Assembly: GCA_034409055.1 (NCBI GenBank)
Contig: DAOUMU010000173.1
Location: forward strand, 1-36,439
Direction: 5' to 3'
Length of the DNA stretch: 36,439 nt
Source of the DNA: DAOUMU01 sp034409055
Lineage (GTDB): Bacteria > Chloroflexota > Anaerolineae > 4572-78 > J111
In this document: piece by piece, positions 28,282 to 36,439 of the stretch
How the letters are laid out: the number at the start of each line of letters is the position of its first letter
How positions within the stretch are numbered: the first letter of the stretch is position 1
Made by a program: the position numbers and the translations under genes
The notes under the pieces: model-generated
What the model was told of the DNA's origin: nothing
Databases searched by the model: none
What the model saw: only the letters and a program-made list of their open reading frames with translations

Positions 28282-28560
28282 GTTTCCAGGGCAAAAAGGC
28301 AAGGCATCCCTATGCCTTGCTACTGGCGTATGGGGGTGCGCCAGTTGCAGTTTTGTTCTGAATACTGGTCTGGTTTCCAGGGCAAAACGTAGGCAAGGCA
28401 TCCCTATGCCTTGCCATTGGCGTATGGGGGTGCGCCAGTTACAGTTTTGTTCTGAGTACTGGTCTGGTTTCCAGGGCAAAACGTAGGCAAGGCATCCCTA
28501 TGCCTTGCCGTTGGCATATGGGGATGCGCCAGTTACAGTTTTGTTCTGAGTACTGGTCTG
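28282..28560. repeat. Three tandem ~94-bp repeats with internal hairpins
   Basis: Units start with GTTTCCAGGGC at 28282, 28373 and 28467 (lengths 91, 94 and 94 nt) and end with TACTGGTCTG; a partial start follows at 28561. Each has a hairpin GGCAAGGCAT-CCCT-ATGCCTTGCC (unit 1 without the last C) and a second hairpin whose arms are (A/G)-x-TGGCG and CGCCAGT. Copies differ at few positions. The array ends 47 nt before the small membrane protein gene. Minus-strand frames through it are only repeat translations. Confidence 0.87.
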
Positions 28561-28607
28561 GTTTTTGGTGAAACAGTTGCCACCATGCTATATTTGGAGG
28601 GTAAATT

Positions 28608-28832
28608 ATGAAACAGATCATTGTTAAGTCGGTTGCATTAGCTCTGATCGTTAGTGTGGTAGGTGCCCAACCCGCTTTGGCCTACGTTGATCCCAACACA
28701 GGGGGGATGCTATTTCAACTCCTGGCAGTTATTTTTACCTTCTTCACCGCTATCCTGTTGTTCTTTTCAGCCCAAATTCGCATGGCCGTTGCTCGAACCA
28801 GGCGTTTATTCCGTAGTTTGTTTAAACGCTGA
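28608..28832 (+). CDS. Small membrane protein upstream of phosphatase-fold genes
   Basis: This 74-residue protein has a cleavable or anchoring hydrophobic N-terminus (MKQIIVKSVALALIVSVVGA) ending near ALAYVDP, then the motif Y-V-D-P-N-T-G-G-M-L-F-Q-L at residues 26-38, a second membrane helix (about 36-58) and a very basic tail ending R-R-L-F-R-S-L-F-K-R. GGAGGG lies 8 nt upstream of the ATG. I recognise no named family. The Y-V-D-P-x-T-G-G motif and immediate linkage to a phosphodiesterase gene suggest an accessory partner; this is inference. Confidence 0.8.
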   Translation: MKQIIVKSVALALIVSVVGAQPALAYVDPNTGGMLFQLLAVIFTFFTAILLFFSAQIRMAVARTRRLFRSLFKR

Positions 28833-28856
28833 TTGATTGGGCCATTGGAAAAACAA

Positions 28857-30695
28857 ATGCAAACATTAATATTAGGGTTGGATGCCTTTGATCCAGCGAT
28901 CTTTGAGCGATTGTCTGAACAGGGCAGGTTGCCCAATCTAAGCAAGTATGCGGAGACTGGCGGCTATGCTCGCTTTACTGTGGCCAACCCGCCCCAAAGC
29001 GAAGTCTCGTGGACAAGTATTGCCACAGGATTAAATCCGGGTGGACATGGCATTTTTGATTTTGTCCATCGTAATCCGGCCACCTACAATCTCTTTGTAT
29101 CATTATTGCCCGCGCAGCGTGGATTCGGTGGCACCCAGTTTGCCTCGCCCCATACAGCCCGTACAATTTTTGACCATGCCGTGGAGCAGGGGTTTCCGGC
29201 TACGGTATTGTGGTGGCCGGCCACATTTCCAGCCCAACTGGGGTCTCCGGTGCGTACCCTGCCCGGACTCGGTACGCCGGATATTCAAGGCCGGTTGGGT
29301 GTGGGCACCATTTTCTCAAGCAATGCCGACTTGAGTGATGAAGGGCGTAAAACGCCTGTGGTGACCCTAAACCGAGTGGGGCAAGATCGTTATACCGGCC
29401 AATTAAGTGGCCCCGTCCGCAAGAAGCGCCAGGGGGTTCAGGAATCCAGGCTCGAGTTACAACTCGAGCTAACCAGTGATAAATCGGCCCGTTTGACCAT
29501 TGGCAAACACTCGTTTGAATTAGTCGAAGGGAGATGGAGTCCTATTCTGGAACTCTCCTTCAAAATAGGATTCTTTCTATCGCTTCGGGCCTTGACGCGA
29601 GTGACCCTGACCCAGGTTCGGCCCGACGTGCAGCTTTATGTCTTACCCCTCCAACTGCACCCCTTACATTCGCCCTGGCGATACGCTACCCCGCCTGGTT
29701 TTGTCAAAAAAATCTGGCGGGCGTGCGGCCCGTTTCTCACCCTGGGCTGGCCCCAGGATACCACTGGTCTTGAAGACCGGGGCATCACCGACCGTCAATT
29801 TCTTGATTTGTGTGCTTCGATCTTGAGCACGCGGGAGTACATCCTGATGCATCAATTGGAGCAGTTCCGCGAAGGTATCCTGGCCTCAGTGTTCGACTCT
29901 TTGGATAGAATCCAACACATGTTCTGGCGGGACCGACCCGATATTGTTGAGGAATGGTATGTGAAATTAGATGGTCTGGTTGGCCGAGTCGAAGAACGCC
30001 TGGCTGCGCTGAGGAAGAGCCAAACTCGAATGGTTATCGTTTCTGATCACGGCTTTTCGAATTTCGATTACAAGGTCCATCTTAATCGCTGGTTAGTTGA
30101 CCGTGGTTACCTGGTGACGAAAAAGGACGGCCAGAAAGGTAGCCTGCAGGGCGTGGACTGGTCACAAAGTCGGGCTTATGCCATTGGACTAAACAGCATC
30201 TACCTGAATCTGGCCGGTCGGGAAGGGCAAGGTTGCGTACAGGCTAACCAGAAGAAAGCATTGCTGAACAAGCTACGAGTTGATCTGTTGGCCTGGTCAG
30301 GACCGGATAACCGCCCGGTGGTTCAGCAGGCCTGGCGCCAAAGCGAGGCTTTCGAGGGACCACTAACGGCGTATGGTCCAGATATGGTCGTAGGTTTCTC
30401 CCCGGGATATCGAGCCTCCGCTCAAACGGGTCTAGGCACGTGGGAAGAAATTGCTCTGGAACCCAATCGTGATCATTGGGGAGGCGACCACTGTATCCAT
30501 CCGCAGGCTGTGCCCGGGGTGCTCTTTTCCAATCAAGATCTGAGCAATTTTCCCCATCCATCTTATCACGATATTCCTGCGTTGACCATAGAGGCCCCCC
30601 TTGACCACAGCAACTCAGCACCGCCAGCACCGTCTTACAGTGATGAAGATGAAGAGGTTGTTGAGGAAAGGTTAAGGAGCCTTGGCTACCTTTAG
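28857..30695 (+). CDS. Alkaline-phosphatase-superfamily type I phosphodiesterase/nucleotide pyrophosphatase-like enzyme
   Basis: This 612-residue enzyme has the metal-site pattern of the alkaline phosphatase superfamily: L-G-L-D-A-F-D-P at 6-13, a nucleophile candidate Ser48 aligned with the catalytic Thr of NPP enzymes (PPQSEVSWTSIATG), G-x-H-G-I-F-D-F, VIVSDHGFSNFDYKVHLNRW (metal Asp/His) and DHWGGDHC late in the chain, with the usual EERLRSLGYL end. The substrate is probably a phosphodiester or phosphorylated glycolipid. No signal peptide is seen, so it may be cytoplasmic or peripheral. The ATG at 28857 is preferred over the TTG at 28833, because the conserved L-G-L-D then sits at the N-terminus. 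It overlaps the next gene by 14 nt. Confidence 0.88.
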   Translation: MQTLILGLDAFDPAIFERLSEQGRLPNLSKYAETGGYARFTVANPPQSEVSWTSIATGLNPGGHGIFDFVHRNPATYNLFVSLLPAQRGFGGTQFASPHTARTIFDHAVEQGFPATVLWWPATFPAQLGSPVRTLPGLGTPDIQGRLGVGTIFSSNADLSDEGRKTPVVTLNRVGQDRYTGQLSGPVRKKRQGVQESRLELQLELTSDKSARLTIGKHSFELVEGRWSPILELSFKIGFFLSLRALTRVTLTQVRPDVQLYVLPLQLHPLHSPWRYATPPGFVKKIWRACGPFLTLGWPQDTTGLEDRGITDRQFLDLCASILSTREYILMHQLEQFREGILASVFDSLDRIQHMFWRDRPDIVEEWYVKLDGLVGRVEERLAALRKSQTRMVIVSDHGFSNFDYKVHLNRWLVDRGYLVTKKDGQKGSLQGVDWSQSRAYAIGLNSIYLNLAGREGQGCVQANQKKALLNKLRVDLLAWSGPDNRPVVQQAWRQSEAFEGPLTAYGPDMVVGFSPGYRASAQTGLGTWEEIALEPNRDHWGGDHCIHPQAVPGVLFSNQDLSNFPHPSYHDIPALTIEAPLDHSNSAPPAPSYSDEDEEVVEERLRSLGYL

Positions 30696-31245
30696 AAATC
30701 GTTTGGCTTCAAGTCGGGACATCCTGTTGGTGTTTGCCGCCTGTGTTGCTCCAGTTTATACCTGGTCTATCCTGGCATTTCTGGAACAAGTACCAGGCTG
30801 GTTGTTCTACTTGAATATCTGGGATGTGATCAGTATTTTTGCCTATACCCAGGCTTTTGCCTTCCTGGAGAGTGCCATCGTCCTGCTGATCTTGATCCTA
30901 TTGGGTGTTATCCTGCCGGCCCGTTTCTTGCGGGACAGATTTATTGCTCAGGGCAGTATCATCGTCTTTCTGACTGTAGCCTGGGCTGTGGCTATCCACT
31001 ATACCGGTTTTTTCCCTTTTTCGAAATACGCTCCCTGGTATTCGAAAAGATTTATATTTGGAGTGGTGTTGTATTTAGTCTCAATTGGGATATCCTATGT
31101 GTTGATATCTCATCATCAACGCCTGGAACAAGCAATAAATTCTTTTATAGAGCGTCTGACAGTGTTATTGTATATTTATGTGCCGATCACTGGCCTGAGT
31201 GCCATTGTCATCGCGCTTCGGAACATTAAAGGGATGTTTGAATGA
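30682..31245 (+). CDS. Multi-pass membrane protein between two phosphatase-fold genes
   Basis: This 187-residue protein has about five hydrophobic helices (residues about 14-34, 40-58, 60-82, 93-111, 128-146, possibly 160-178). TTG at 30682 is supported by AAGGAG 5 nt upstream and overlaps the previous gene by 14 nt; its stop overlaps the next start (ATGA at 31242-31245). Tight packing on both sides indicates one operon and probably one complex or pathway. No family is recognised. It could anchor the neighbouring phosphodiesterase or move a lipid-linked product. Confidence 0.8.
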   Translation: MATFRNRLASSRDILLVFAACVAPVYTWSILAFLEQVPGWLFYLNIWDVISIFAYTQAFAFLESAIVLLILILLGVILPARFLRDRFIAQGSIIVFLTVAWAVAIHYTGFFPFSKYAPWYSKRFIFGVVLYLVSIGISYVLISHHQRLEQAINSFIERLTVLLYIYVPITGLSAIVIALRNIKGMFE

Positions 31246-32777
31246 ACTCATCACCTATACCCAGACGCCAGTTCCTAAAGTCTCTGTCGCTCCTACCCCT
31301 TGTCCCCCTTCTCAGGAAGTCTTCACCTTTTATCGCAGAAACGAACAGCTTACCTCAAAGTCAAGGGATACCCAATGTGCTCATTTTGGTGTTTGATGCA
31401 CTTTGTGCGGCGCATATGTCATTATATGGATACCACCGTGAAACCACGCCCTATCTGACCCGGTTTGCCGAGAGAGCCACGGTTTATCATGCCCACTATG
31501 CCGGCGGCAATTTTACCACTCCAGGTACATCCTCGCTCCTGACCGGTACCTATCCCTGGACACATCGTGCCTTCAACTTGGCGGCAACAGTGGCTGAAAA
31601 TTACAAGCATCGGCACTTATTCAGGGCATTTGCCGGCGAAACCTACAACCGAATTGCCTATACACATAATTTGATGGCTAATTTGTTCCTATATCAATTC
31701 CGTGGAGATTTGGACGTTTATGTAAATCCAAGCCAATTTAGTCTGTTCCAAAGTCTATTATTTGACCAAGTATTCCCTAATGATGCCAATATCGCTTATC
31801 GGTCTGAAGACATCATTTTAGATGCCAATAGAGAAAGACGATCCTCACTTTTTCTTTCTTTAATGCATGAAATAAGGGGGCAGCTTAAAGAAGAGTCCCT
31901 TAGGAGAGAATTTGTGGACCTTTATCCCAGGGGACTACCAGAGATTGGAAATTCATTTTTTCTGCTTGAGCAGGTGATTTATGGACTCAAAGAGATAATA
32001 AGCAGTTCACGCCAGCCTTTTGTGGCATACTTTCATCTGTACCCACCCCATGAGCCTTACCGGCCGCGTCGTGAGTTTGTCGGCCGCTTCGACGATGGCT
32101 GGGTCCCTGAAGTTAAGGCCCCCCATTTCTTCTCAAAAGAAGAGACTGACAAGTATCTAAGGGACTGCTGGCGCGAGTATGACGAGTATATCGCCTATGC
32201 CGATGCAGAATTCGGGCGATTGTACGATTTTATGGCCCAGACCGGCCTGTTAAACAATACCTATGTCGTATTTACCTCTGATCACGGCCAGTTGTTCGAA
32301 AGAGGCATTCACGGCCATAACACTCCCGTGTTGTATGAATCACTCGTGCGTATTCCGCTGCTTGTTGCCAAACCAAAGCAGCAACAACGTGAAGATGTAT
32401 ATGCGCCGACCAGTTGCGTGGATGTGTTGCCCACGCTGCTCCAGGTGACCGGTCAACCCATACCGGATTGGTGTGAAGGGGAGGTGTTACCCCCATTTGA
32501 TGACAAGCAGGCCAGCAGCGAACGTAGCATCTTTTCCGTCGAGGCGAAAAGTAATCCAAAACAGACCCCTTTAACCAAAGCCACCGTGGCCCTGGTTAAG
32601 GGCCAATACAAGCTCATCCATTACTTTGGCTACGATGGCTATGAGGATGAATATGAACTGTATGGTCTGGCCAATGATCCCGAAGAGCTAGAAAACTTGT
32701 ATACGTCTAAGCAGTCTGTGGCCGCAGAACTCCAAAGTGAGTTAGTAGAGAAATTACAAGCGGTGAATCAGATGTAG
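31242..32777 (+). CDS. Sulfatase-fold enzyme without the formylglycine cysteine, Tat-like signal
   Basis: This 511-residue protein opens with P-R-R-Q-F-L-K followed by a hydrophobic stretch, a twin-arginine type signal, so it is probably exported. The alkaline phosphatase/sulfatase core shows metal residues in V-F-D-A-L (Asp52), T-S-D-H-G-Q (FTSDHG) and G-H-N. Where sulfatases have C-x-P-S-R before L-x-T-G, it has Thr92-T-P-G-T, so the formylglycine precursor is replaced by Thr. A Thr nucleophile is typical of LTA-synthase and phosphoethanolamine/phosphoglycerol transferases and many phosphodiesterases, which makes such a transfer or hydrolysis more likely than sulfate ester hydrolysis. It is the last gene of the 28608-32777 operon. 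Confidence 0.87.
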   Translation: MNSSPIPRRQFLKSLSLLPLVPLLRKSSPFIAETNSLPQSQGIPNVLILVFDALCAAHMSLYGYHRETTPYLTRFAERATVYHAHYAGGNFTTPGTSSLLTGTYPWTHRAFNLAATVAENYKHRHLFRAFAGETYNRIAYTHNLMANLFLYQFRGDLDVYVNPSQFSLFQSLLFDQVFPNDANIAYRSEDIILDANRERRSSLFLSLMHEIRGQLKEESLRREFVDLYPRGLPEIGNSFFLLEQVIYGLKEIISSSRQPFVAYFHLYPPHEPYRPRREFVGRFDDGWVPEVKAPHFFSKEETDKYLRDCWREYDEYIAYADAEFGRLYDFMAQTGLLNNTYVVFTSDHGQLFERGIHGHNTPVLYESLVRIPLLVAKPKQQQREDVYAPTSCVDVLPTLLQVTGQPIPDWCEGEVLPPFDDKQASSERSIFSVEAKSNPKQTPLTKATVALVKGQYKLIHYFGYDGYEDEYELYGLANDPEELENLYTSKQSVAAELQSELVEKLQAVNQM

Positions 32778-32796
32778 TTTTAGTTATACTCATAAC

Positions 32797-32825
32797 CCGG
32801 CCGAGTCCTTACCAGGACAGGCCGG
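32797..32825 (+). terminator. Hairpin after the phosphatase-fold operon
   Basis: Arms CCGGCC (32797-32802) and GGCCGG (32820-32825) enclose a second stem GTCCT (32805-32809) and AGGAC (32814-32818). It starts 20 nt after the operon stop. No T-run follows, so it may be a processing or Rho-dependent end, not a classic terminator. Confidence 0.5.
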
Positions 32826-32848
32826 GGCTCATAGAGCAGGCCAAACAG

Positions 32849-32897
32849 GTAAGGGAGTAGGGAGTAAGGAAATATTGCTTACTCCCTACTCCCTACT
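32849..32897. repeat. TACTCCC heptamer repeat arranged as an inverted repeat
   Basis: Left arm AGGGAGTAGGGAGTAAG (32852-32868) and right arm CTTACTCCCTACTCCCT (32878-32894) are perfect 17-nt complements around a 9-nt A/T-rich loop; the arms consist of GGGAGTA or TACTCCC heptamers. It lies in the 313-nt gap before the ABC exporter genes. The remaining gap has a TATAAT and a small hairpin (GAGTTC and GAACTC, 33039-33058) in the leader. Confidence 0.8.
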
Positions 32898-33029
32898 GCT
32901 TACCCCCAGATAAAATTCAGTTTTCTGGCCCAATGTGCAAAAAATTTTATGTTAAGGGTCTGTTGCTTCCTCCGACGCCCCCGTTATAGATTTTCTAGAA
33001 AAATTAGTCAATCCAACCTGTAAGTTGTG

Positions 33030-33038
33030 TGATATAAT
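33030..33038 (+). promoter_or_regulatory. Possible extended -10 promoter of the ABC exporter genes
   Basis: TGA followed by a perfect TATAAT (33033-33038) forms an extended -10 element about 53 nt before the GTG start. No good -35 box is present at the normal distance. Confidence 0.42.
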
Positions 33039-33090
33039 GAGTTCGATAAAAAGAACTCCTATATTGCTCTAGCCAGATTGGGAGACCTTA

Positions 33091-34854
33091 GTGGATTTAC
33101 CCCTAAAACGCTACTGGGATTTGCTGGCCAAATACCTCAAACCCCTCCGGCCCAAAGTCGTGTTGCTGGCCGTCCTTATCTTGACCGGCATCGGCTTGCG
33201 ACTGGTCAATCCCCAGATCATTCGCTACTTTATCGATACCGCTTACGCCAACGGCGACAACCAGAGCTTGGTTCTGGCCGCCCTGACCTTTCTGGGTGCT
33301 TCCTTTCTCCTCCAGGCCATTAGCGTCGCCGCCACTTACGTCGGCGAGGACGTTGGCTGGCGGGCCACCAACCAACTGCGGGCCGACCTGGCCCGGCATT
33401 GCCTGCGGCTGGACATGTCCTTCCACAACGACCACACCCCCGGCGAAATGATCGAGCGCCTTGACGGCGACATTGCCGATATTGCCATTTTCTTCGCCCA
33501 GTTTGTTATCCGCATTCTGGGCAACCTGCTGCTGTTGATCGGGGTGCTGCTGATCCTCATTCGTGAGGATTGGCGCATCAGCCTGACCCTGACCGTTTAT
33601 ACCAGCCTGGCCCTGGTCGGTTTGATCTACTTACGCCAGGTGGCCGTGCCTCATTGGAAAGCCGCCCGTGAAGCCAGCGCAGACCTGTTCGGCTTTCTGG
33701 AAGAACAACTGTCGGGCACAGAGGATATCCGCTCCAGCGGTGCGGTGGCCTACGTGATGCGCAATCTGTTCAAGTTCAATAAACTTCGTCTGGATAAACA
33801 GCTTAAAGCCGGCAGCATGAACATTCTCATCGTCATAATGTGGATCGGACTCTATACCCTGGGGCAGAGCGTGGCCTTCATTTCAGGGTACACCTTATTC
33901 CGAGAGGGGTTGCTAACCATTGGCTCTGTCTACCTGATCATTTACTACACCGATTCTATTTTTCGGCCGTTGCGCGAGATTACCAACGAAATCCAAAACT
34001 TGCAGAAAGCCGCCGCCGGTATTGAGCGGGTCGAAGCCCTCTACGCGCTGGAAAGTAAAATCAAAGAGAGGCGGCCCACCTCAGCGGTCTTACCGACCGG
34101 CCCGTTGGCCGTCCTGTTCGACCAGATCACGTTTGGTTACGTTGAGGCAGAACCTGTCCTGCAGAACTTCTCGTTCCACCTGCCAGCGGGCAAAGTGCTC
34201 GGCCTGTTGGGCCGGACGGGCAGCGGTAAGACCACTCTGACCCGTCTCCTGTTCCGCCTGTACGACCCCGGCCAGGGAACCATCCGCCTGGGCCAGGACG
34301 GACATCAGCCGGATATTCGCCAGACGGCCCTGGCCGACCTGCGCCAACATATCGGCATAGTCACCCAGGAAGTGCAATTATTCCGGGCCACGGTGCGTGA
34401 TAACTTGACCTTCTTTGACAAGAGCATCCCGGATGAGCAGATTCTGGCAGTCATCGAGACCCTGGAACTGTCTTCCTGGTACAGCTCGCTGCCCGAAGGG
34501 CTGGACACCGAGTTAGAAACCGAGGGCAGTAGTCTCTCGGCCGGGGAAGCGCAACTACTGGCCTTTACCCGCGTCTTTTTGAAAAACCCTGGGCTGGTGA
34601 TCCTTGACGAAGCCTCATCCCGCCTGGACCCGGCCACGGAGCAACTCATCGAGCGGGCCGTGGACAAACTGCTGCAAGACCGCACCGGTATCATCGTGGC
34701 TCATCGCCTGAGTACCGTTCACCGGGCCGACCAGATCATGATTCTTCAAGGCGGGCGGATCCAAGAATTTGGCGACTACGACCGCCTGGCCCACGACCCG
34801 ACCTCACGCTTTTACAGCCTGCTGCAAACGGGCTTGGAAGAGGTTTTGGTATGA
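33091..34854 (+). CDS. ABC exporter half-transporter (fused permease-ATPase)
   Basis: This 587-residue protein has a six-helix transmembrane domain (about 1-320) and an ATPase domain (about 345-587): Walker A GRTGSGKT (374-381), Q-loop IVTQEVQLF, a signature of LSAGEAQ (about 481-487) in place of LSGGQ, Walker B LVILDEAS, and H-loop IVAHRLSTVHRAD. ABC-B-type exporters of this kind work as heterodimers when a second half-gene follows, as it does here. GTG start at 33091 is supported by GGGAGA. The substrate is unknown; lipids, peptides or drugs are typical. Confidence 0.93.
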   Translation: MDLPLKRYWDLLAKYLKPLRPKVVLLAVLILTGIGLRLVNPQIIRYFIDTAYANGDNQSLVLAALTFLGASFLLQAISVAATYVGEDVGWRATNQLRADLARHCLRLDMSFHNDHTPGEMIERLDGDIADIAIFFAQFVIRILGNLLLLIGVLLILIREDWRISLTLTVYTSLALVGLIYLRQVAVPHWKAAREASADLFGFLEEQLSGTEDIRSSGAVAYVMRNLFKFNKLRLDKQLKAGSMNILIVIMWIGLYTLGQSVAFISGYTLFREGLLTIGSVYLIIYYTDSIFRPLREITNEIQNLQKAAAGIERVEALYALESKIKERRPTSAVLPTGPLAVLFDQITFGYVEAEPVLQNFSFHLPAGKVLGLLGRTGSGKTTLTRLLFRLYDPGQGTIRLGQDGHQPDIRQTALADLRQHIGIVTQEVQLFRATVRDNLTFFDKSIPDEQILAVIETLELSSWYSSLPEGLDTELETEGSSLSAGEAQLLAFTRVFLKNPGLVILDEASSRLDPATEQLIERAVDKLLQDRTGIIVAHRLSTVHRADQIMILQGGRIQEFGDYDRLAHDPTSRFYSLLQTGLEEVLV

Positions 34855-34865
34855 AGATAAAGAGA

Positions 34866-34880
34866 CGAACCCACAGGGCA
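34866..34880 (+). repeat. Isolated copy of the CGAAT-repeat core
   Basis: CGAACCCACAGGGCA between the two ABC genes is identical to the core in the helicase repeat and differs by one base from that in the MFS repeat. The octamer array around it is absent apart from faint AACGACC similarity downstream. Confidence 0.6.
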
Positions 34881-34957
34881 GGTGACCAACGACCAACTGG
34901 GAAATACCCCATTTTTAGCCCTATTTCTGACGCCCACAGAACGGCGTGGAGGCTGGT

Positions 34958-36322
34958 ATGAACACCTACAAAGATGAAGATACACCCGACGTAGGCGTCC
35001 CCACCTGGAAATTTATCTGGGGCGTGATTCGCTTTCGACCGTGGCGTTACCTTTTTAACAACCTGGCCGTTAACGCCGTCATGCTGGGCTGGCTCATACC
35101 CGGCCTGGTCACCCGTGAGTTCTTCAATTTCATTACAGACGGCGCAACGGCCACCTTTGATCTGTGGAGTTTGCTGGCCTTGCTGGTGGTCAGCGCCATC
35201 GGCCGGATGGGGGGCGTCTTTGGCATCATTCGCATGAACGTGCCTTTCATTCACCACACCCAGACCCTGCTGCACAAAAACATGCTGGGTCGTATTCTGG
35301 ACCGCCCTGGGGCTCGCTCCCTGCCCGAGTCGCCGGGGGAAGCCATCAGCCGTTTCCGGGGCGACGTTCACGAATTGCCCCTGTTTGCCCTGTGGCTCAA
35401 CGATCTGTCTGGCAACGCCCTGTTCACCATTGCCGCTTTGCTGATTATGTTGACCATCAACCCAACCATGACCCTGGTGGCTTGTGCGCCCCTGTTCATC
35501 ATTCTGGCCATTGCCAACGCGGCCACCACCCGCATCGAAACGTACCGTAAAGCCACCCGCAAGGCCAGCGCCATCGTGACCGGTTTCATCGCCGAGACCT
35601 TTGGGGCGGTGCAGGCCGTCAAAGTGGCCGGGGCGGAAGACCAGGTCATCGACCACTTCTCCATTCTGAACGAAAACCGCCGCCGGGTCGCCCTCAAAGA
35701 TCGCTTATTTCTTGAACTGCTGCTGTCGATCTTTCATCACTCCGGCAACCTGAGCATTAGCATCATCCTGCTGTTGGCTGCCCAATCGCTGCGGATGGGT
35801 ACCTTCACCGTCGGAGACTTTGCCTTGTTCGTCTCTTACCTCTCTTTCGTGACCGGCTTTTTGGGCTTTACCGGTTTCTTGTGGGCCCGCTACAAGCAGA
35901 CCGGCGTGGCCGTTAGCCGGATGGTCCGCTTGTTGCAAGGTGCGTCGCCGGAAAGGCTGGTCGAGCCGAGCCCTGTCTACCTGGACGGCGACTTGCCCGA
36001 ACTGCCTTATATGGCCAAGACCGACGCCCATCGTCTGGCAGAACTGGCAGTGACCGGCTTGACCTTCCGACATCCCGACTCGGAACGCGGCATCGAGGAC
36101 ATCAATCTGAAACTAAAACGCGGCTCCTTCACCGTGATCACCGGTCGCATTGGCTCGGGCAAGACAACCCTGTTGCGGGTCCTGTTAGGCCTGTTACCCA
36201 AAGAGGCCGGAGAGATTCGCTGGAATGGGCAGGTCGTGGAGAGGCCGGCCTCGTTCTTTATACCACCCCGCAGCGCCTACACGGCCCAGGTACCGCGCCT
36301 GTTTAGCACCAGCCTGGACTGA
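34958..36322 (+). pseudogene. Second ABC exporter half-transporter, truncated in the ATPase domain
   Basis: ATG at 34958 follows GTGGAGG, a better start than the in-frame GTG at 34946. The 454-residue product has a six-helix domain (about 15-310) and the first part of an ABC ATPase: Walker A GRIGSGKT near residue 391 and Q-loop region SAYTAQVPRLFSTSL. The chain then ends at TGA 36320-36322, where relatives continue with R-D-N-I-L and the signature, Walker B and H-loop. About 130 expected residues are missing, and the following bases do not encode them in any frame. An intact partner (33091-34854) precedes it, so the pair is probably non-functional unless this half only structures the complex. 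Truncation by insertion or rearrangement is the likely cause. Confidence 0.85.
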
Positions 36323-36439
36323 TGAAAAGAGGTTCAAGCGGACTGACATAATTGATCCCGTTTTTGTTCCGTTTTCTGGGGAAAGGCAAAAGCTGCTCTT
36401 CGCTTGGCTTGAATAGATTGCCCAAGTTTTTCCTTGCCC
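36323..36439. other. Unassigned sequence replacing the ABC gene end
   Basis: These 117 bases directly follow the truncation. All three minus-strand frames are open for long stretches, but none was recognised. It may be the edge of a mobile element extending past the right edge; this cannot be decided here. Confidence 0.35.

Noticed and set aside
28282..28560. CRISPR array
   Set aside because: The units are 91-94 bp with no unique spacers between short repeats, and no cas genes are present.
28246..28621. Minus-strand frames with repeated E-Q-N-C-N-W-R peptides
   Set aside because: They are translations of the three 94-bp repeats and have no other support as genes.

Overview
The window looks like a chromosomal segment of a Chloroflexota bacterium, probably Anaerolineae-like. 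This is inferred from gene content, not from a marker gene: a MalT-type LuxR regulator, lipoprotein adaptor and SH3b/TolB lipoproteins with no outer-membrane partner, orphan GAF histidine kinases, and many short heptamer/octamer repeats. No rRNA, tRNA, CRISPR array or intact transposase was seen.

Layout. (i) 1-2344, minus strand: the N-terminal 540 residues of a UvrD/Rep-type helicase running off the left edge, then a DUF2283 gene and a frameshifted RelE/barnase-like toxin candidate. (ii) 2458-6704: a large MalT-like LuxR regulator with a terminator, an orphan ABC ATPase with degenerate motifs, and a long palindromic element. (iii) 6807-14010: an RND efflux adaptor and permease followed by a lipoprotein with SH3b and TolB-like parts. 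(iv) 14021-16758: palindromic and heptamer repeats, then a minus-strand operon of a 53-residue YqaE/Pmp3 protein, a four-helix membrane protein and a Vps62-like protein. (v) 16944-22471: a GH2 beta-mannosidase with one frameshift behind a good promoter and candidate operators, a convergent NfeD protease, and an MFS sugar-type transporter that carries a repeat insertion. (vi) 22613-27262: a MITE-like element with flanking direct repeats, a sugar-type solute-binding lipoprotein translationally coupled to a sensor histidine kinase, and a MazG-like pyrophosphohydrolase. (vii) 27278-32777: a glycosyltransferase, three tandem ~94-bp repeats, and a tightly packed operon of a small membrane protein, a type I phosphodiesterase-like enzyme, a membrane protein and a sulfatase-fold enzyme lacking the formylglycine cysteine. 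(viii) 33091-36322: two ABC exporter half-transporters, the second cut off after its Q-loop region.

Working together: beta-mannosidase, the MFS carrier and the binding-protein/kinase pair suggest carbohydrate sensing and use. The 27278-32777 cluster suggests synthesis or decoration of an exported glycolipid or polysaccharide. The most unusual signal is at repeat level. Octamer-type CGAAT repeats sit in frame inside two unrelated proteins (helicase and MFS carrier) and share a 15-bp core and an identical 23-nt spacing; a third copy of the core lies between the ABC genes. A different heptamer family sits in frame inside the LuxR regulator, and others lie between genes, alongside several nested palindromic elements.
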